Shown here: positions 62,801 through 64,000 of the stretch, piece after piece
Numbering within the stretch: position 1 is the stretch's first letter
Layout of the letters: each line of letters begins with the position of its first letter
Source of the DNA: Aquanectria penicillioides
Lineage: Eukaryota > Ascomycota > Sordariomycetes > Hypocreales > Nectriaceae
DNA: 64,000 nt
Reading direction: 5' to 3'
NCBI GenBank assembly: GCA_003415625.1
Contig: PYIU01000002.1
Location: 5,456,001-5,520,000, forward strand
The notes under the pieces: generated by a model
The model's input: the letters and a program-made list of their open reading frames with translations, nothing else
What the model was told of the DNA's origin: nothing
Databases searched by the model: none
Program-made: the position numbers and the translations under genes

Positions 62801-64000
62801 CAGGTGTCCCGGCAGAGTTCGGCCCCGACGGGCGGCCGGGGGGTGTCGACGGCTCGTTTTAATGCCCGATGAGACTCGACGATTGCAGCCTGCCTGATGC
62901 GACGGCGACAGATAGGGAACTGTTGCTGCTGGGTCGCATTGCAACCGGACCTGCCCGTCAAGGATGGGCCTTATCGCGACGAGGCCATTTTCCGCGCGGG
63001 GCAACTTACAGTAGGACAAGTGCTAGAGAGGTGCTGGAGACGAGAACAAAACTCCAACCCTACCGGGCCACTTTGGAAAAGAAGGCTAAAAGGGCCCCCG
63101 CATGCAGCCGGTCAACGCAAGCTGTGCACCGGGATTTCGAAAGATCATCGATACGAACCACCTCGGCCGCCCGGCGTGTGGGCACGTTGTGGTTCCCTGC
63201 TTGCTCGCGGGGGCCCCGTGGTTCGCTCGCGATGGCGTCCAGCTTGCATCCTGGGCAAGTCAAACACAGAACGAAAAAGGCTGTTGGTCTGGCACTTCTG
63301 GGCACCACGCACACTCCCCCTCCCTCAGACCTCCGACCCCCCCGTCAAGCAAATCTGGTTGGCGTCGCACGGCAGCGCCGTTCGACTGCACACCGATGGT
63401 GCATGCATTCAACCTGACGCGGCTGTTGTGCAACCACCAGTGTGCAGAAGGCTTGCAGAAGGGTGGAAGGAGGGGAAGGGGGGGCGAAAACATCAGGCAA
63501 AACGACTTGTTTGCACGTTCTGTCGTTGCCGTGTGTGGCTTGGCAGGCCAATGACGCTGCCCATGGATTTTAGCTTGTGGCTGCATCATGTCGATGTGGT
63601 ATGATGGCAGCCGAGATGAGTTCAGGAAGGGTGGTCGTTTTCTTTTCCCTTGATGCCAAGTCCTCGGTGGAGGTCAAATTCGTTAATGAGCACGAACCCC
63701 TCTGTATGGCGGGCCAGGTCCGATATCTCTTGTCGAAGGTCTGCTCGCAGAATATGTTGGCTGCGTTCGGTGTGATTCCTTGATACAGAACACCCTGGTC
63801 CGAGTTTGCTATGCTAGTCTTCCCCAGGGTCTCCCCCACATGTCATGCCCACTTTCGCCATTGTCCGTGATAATGTACCAAACAAAGTCCCTCGAGGTCA
63901 ATCAAACTGGTCGAGATGCATCACAAGGCGCGATAAGGTGCCCGCGATCAGATTTCTGGGCTTTCTGACCGGTCTCGAATGTGAAGTTGCAATGAGACAA
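62801..64000. other. Gene-free end of window
   Basis: About 1.2 kb with overlapping frames in all phases (the longest 62897-63604, 235 codons) but no domain, splice-consistent structure or recognised protein. It may contain the 3' flank of TRM5 and the promoter of a gene beyond the window. Confidence 0.45.

Noticed and set aside
62897..63604. 235-codon frame on the plus strand
   Set aside because: Overlapping frames of similar length occur in other phases, the translation has no family resemblance and no conserved motif.

Overview
The window is nuclear DNA of a filamentous ascomycete. Most of its 21 protein genes carry several short introns (about 50-190 bases) with GT..AG ends and CTAAC/CTGAC-like branch points. 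Intergenic spacers hold pyrimidine-rich leaders and many microsatellites, and several gene families have a fungal architecture (Ras-associating/LRR/PP2C/cyclase adenylate cyclase, CreB-type deubiquitinase). A Sordariomycete, possibly Hypocreales, is my inference from the general look of the proteins; no marker settles it. All genes look like conserved chromosomal genes. I found no transposon, secondary-metabolite cluster, CRISPR, rRNA or convincing tRNA.

Layout. 1-11.5 kb: an atypical epimerase-like SDR (+), a lipocalin/FABP-like protein (+), a small CBS-domain protein (-) and a mitochondrial phosphate carrier (+). 11.5-17.4 kb: a 5.9-kb stretch without a supported gene. 17.4-24 kb: CreB-type ubiquitin protease (+), YOS1 (-) and ALG12 (+). 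24.5-31.5 kb: adenylate cyclase (-), about 2158 residues. 31.5-36.3 kb: a second long spacer. 36.3-47.6 kb: GH13 alpha-glucosidase (+), RTC4-like protein (-), dynamitin (+), ribosomal protein S28 (+), molybdopterin synthase small subunit (+), PSI-domain membrane protein (-) and an unknown basic protein (-) split by one in-frame TAG. 47.6-51 kb: a third spacer. 51-62.8 kb: RBR-type E3 ligase (+), Dus4-like dihydrouridine synthase (+), exocyst Sec10 (-), Nus1 (+), AlkB-like dioxygenase (-) and Trm5 (+). The last 1.2 kb holds no supported gene.

The genes are housekeeping functions and form no pathway cluster. Loose themes are secretion and glycosylation (YOS1, ALG12, NUS1, SEC10), tRNA modification (DUS4, TRM5), and carbon/cAMP signalling (creB, adenylate cyclase, alpha-glucosidase). 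Several neighbours are divergent pairs sharing 0.45-1.1 kb of promoter (CBS/carrier, YOS1/ALG12, RTC4/dynamitin, SEC10/NUS1, AlkB/TRM5); others meet tail to tail.

The most important point for anyone using this sequence: five conserved genes contain a reading-frame break where the flanking protein is otherwise perfect (CBS protein, phosphate carrier, adenylate cyclase, SEC10, TRM5). Each is restored by one or two bases, usually in a short C/G run. This looks like sequencing or assembly indels rather than five pseudogenes. The best biological curiosities are an 8-base microexon in YOS1, a 14-base microexon in creB that splits the catalytic cysteine codon, a PCNA-box-like N-terminus on the AlkB protein, and the TAG-interrupted unknown ORF. 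I did not find a clearly new multi-gene system.
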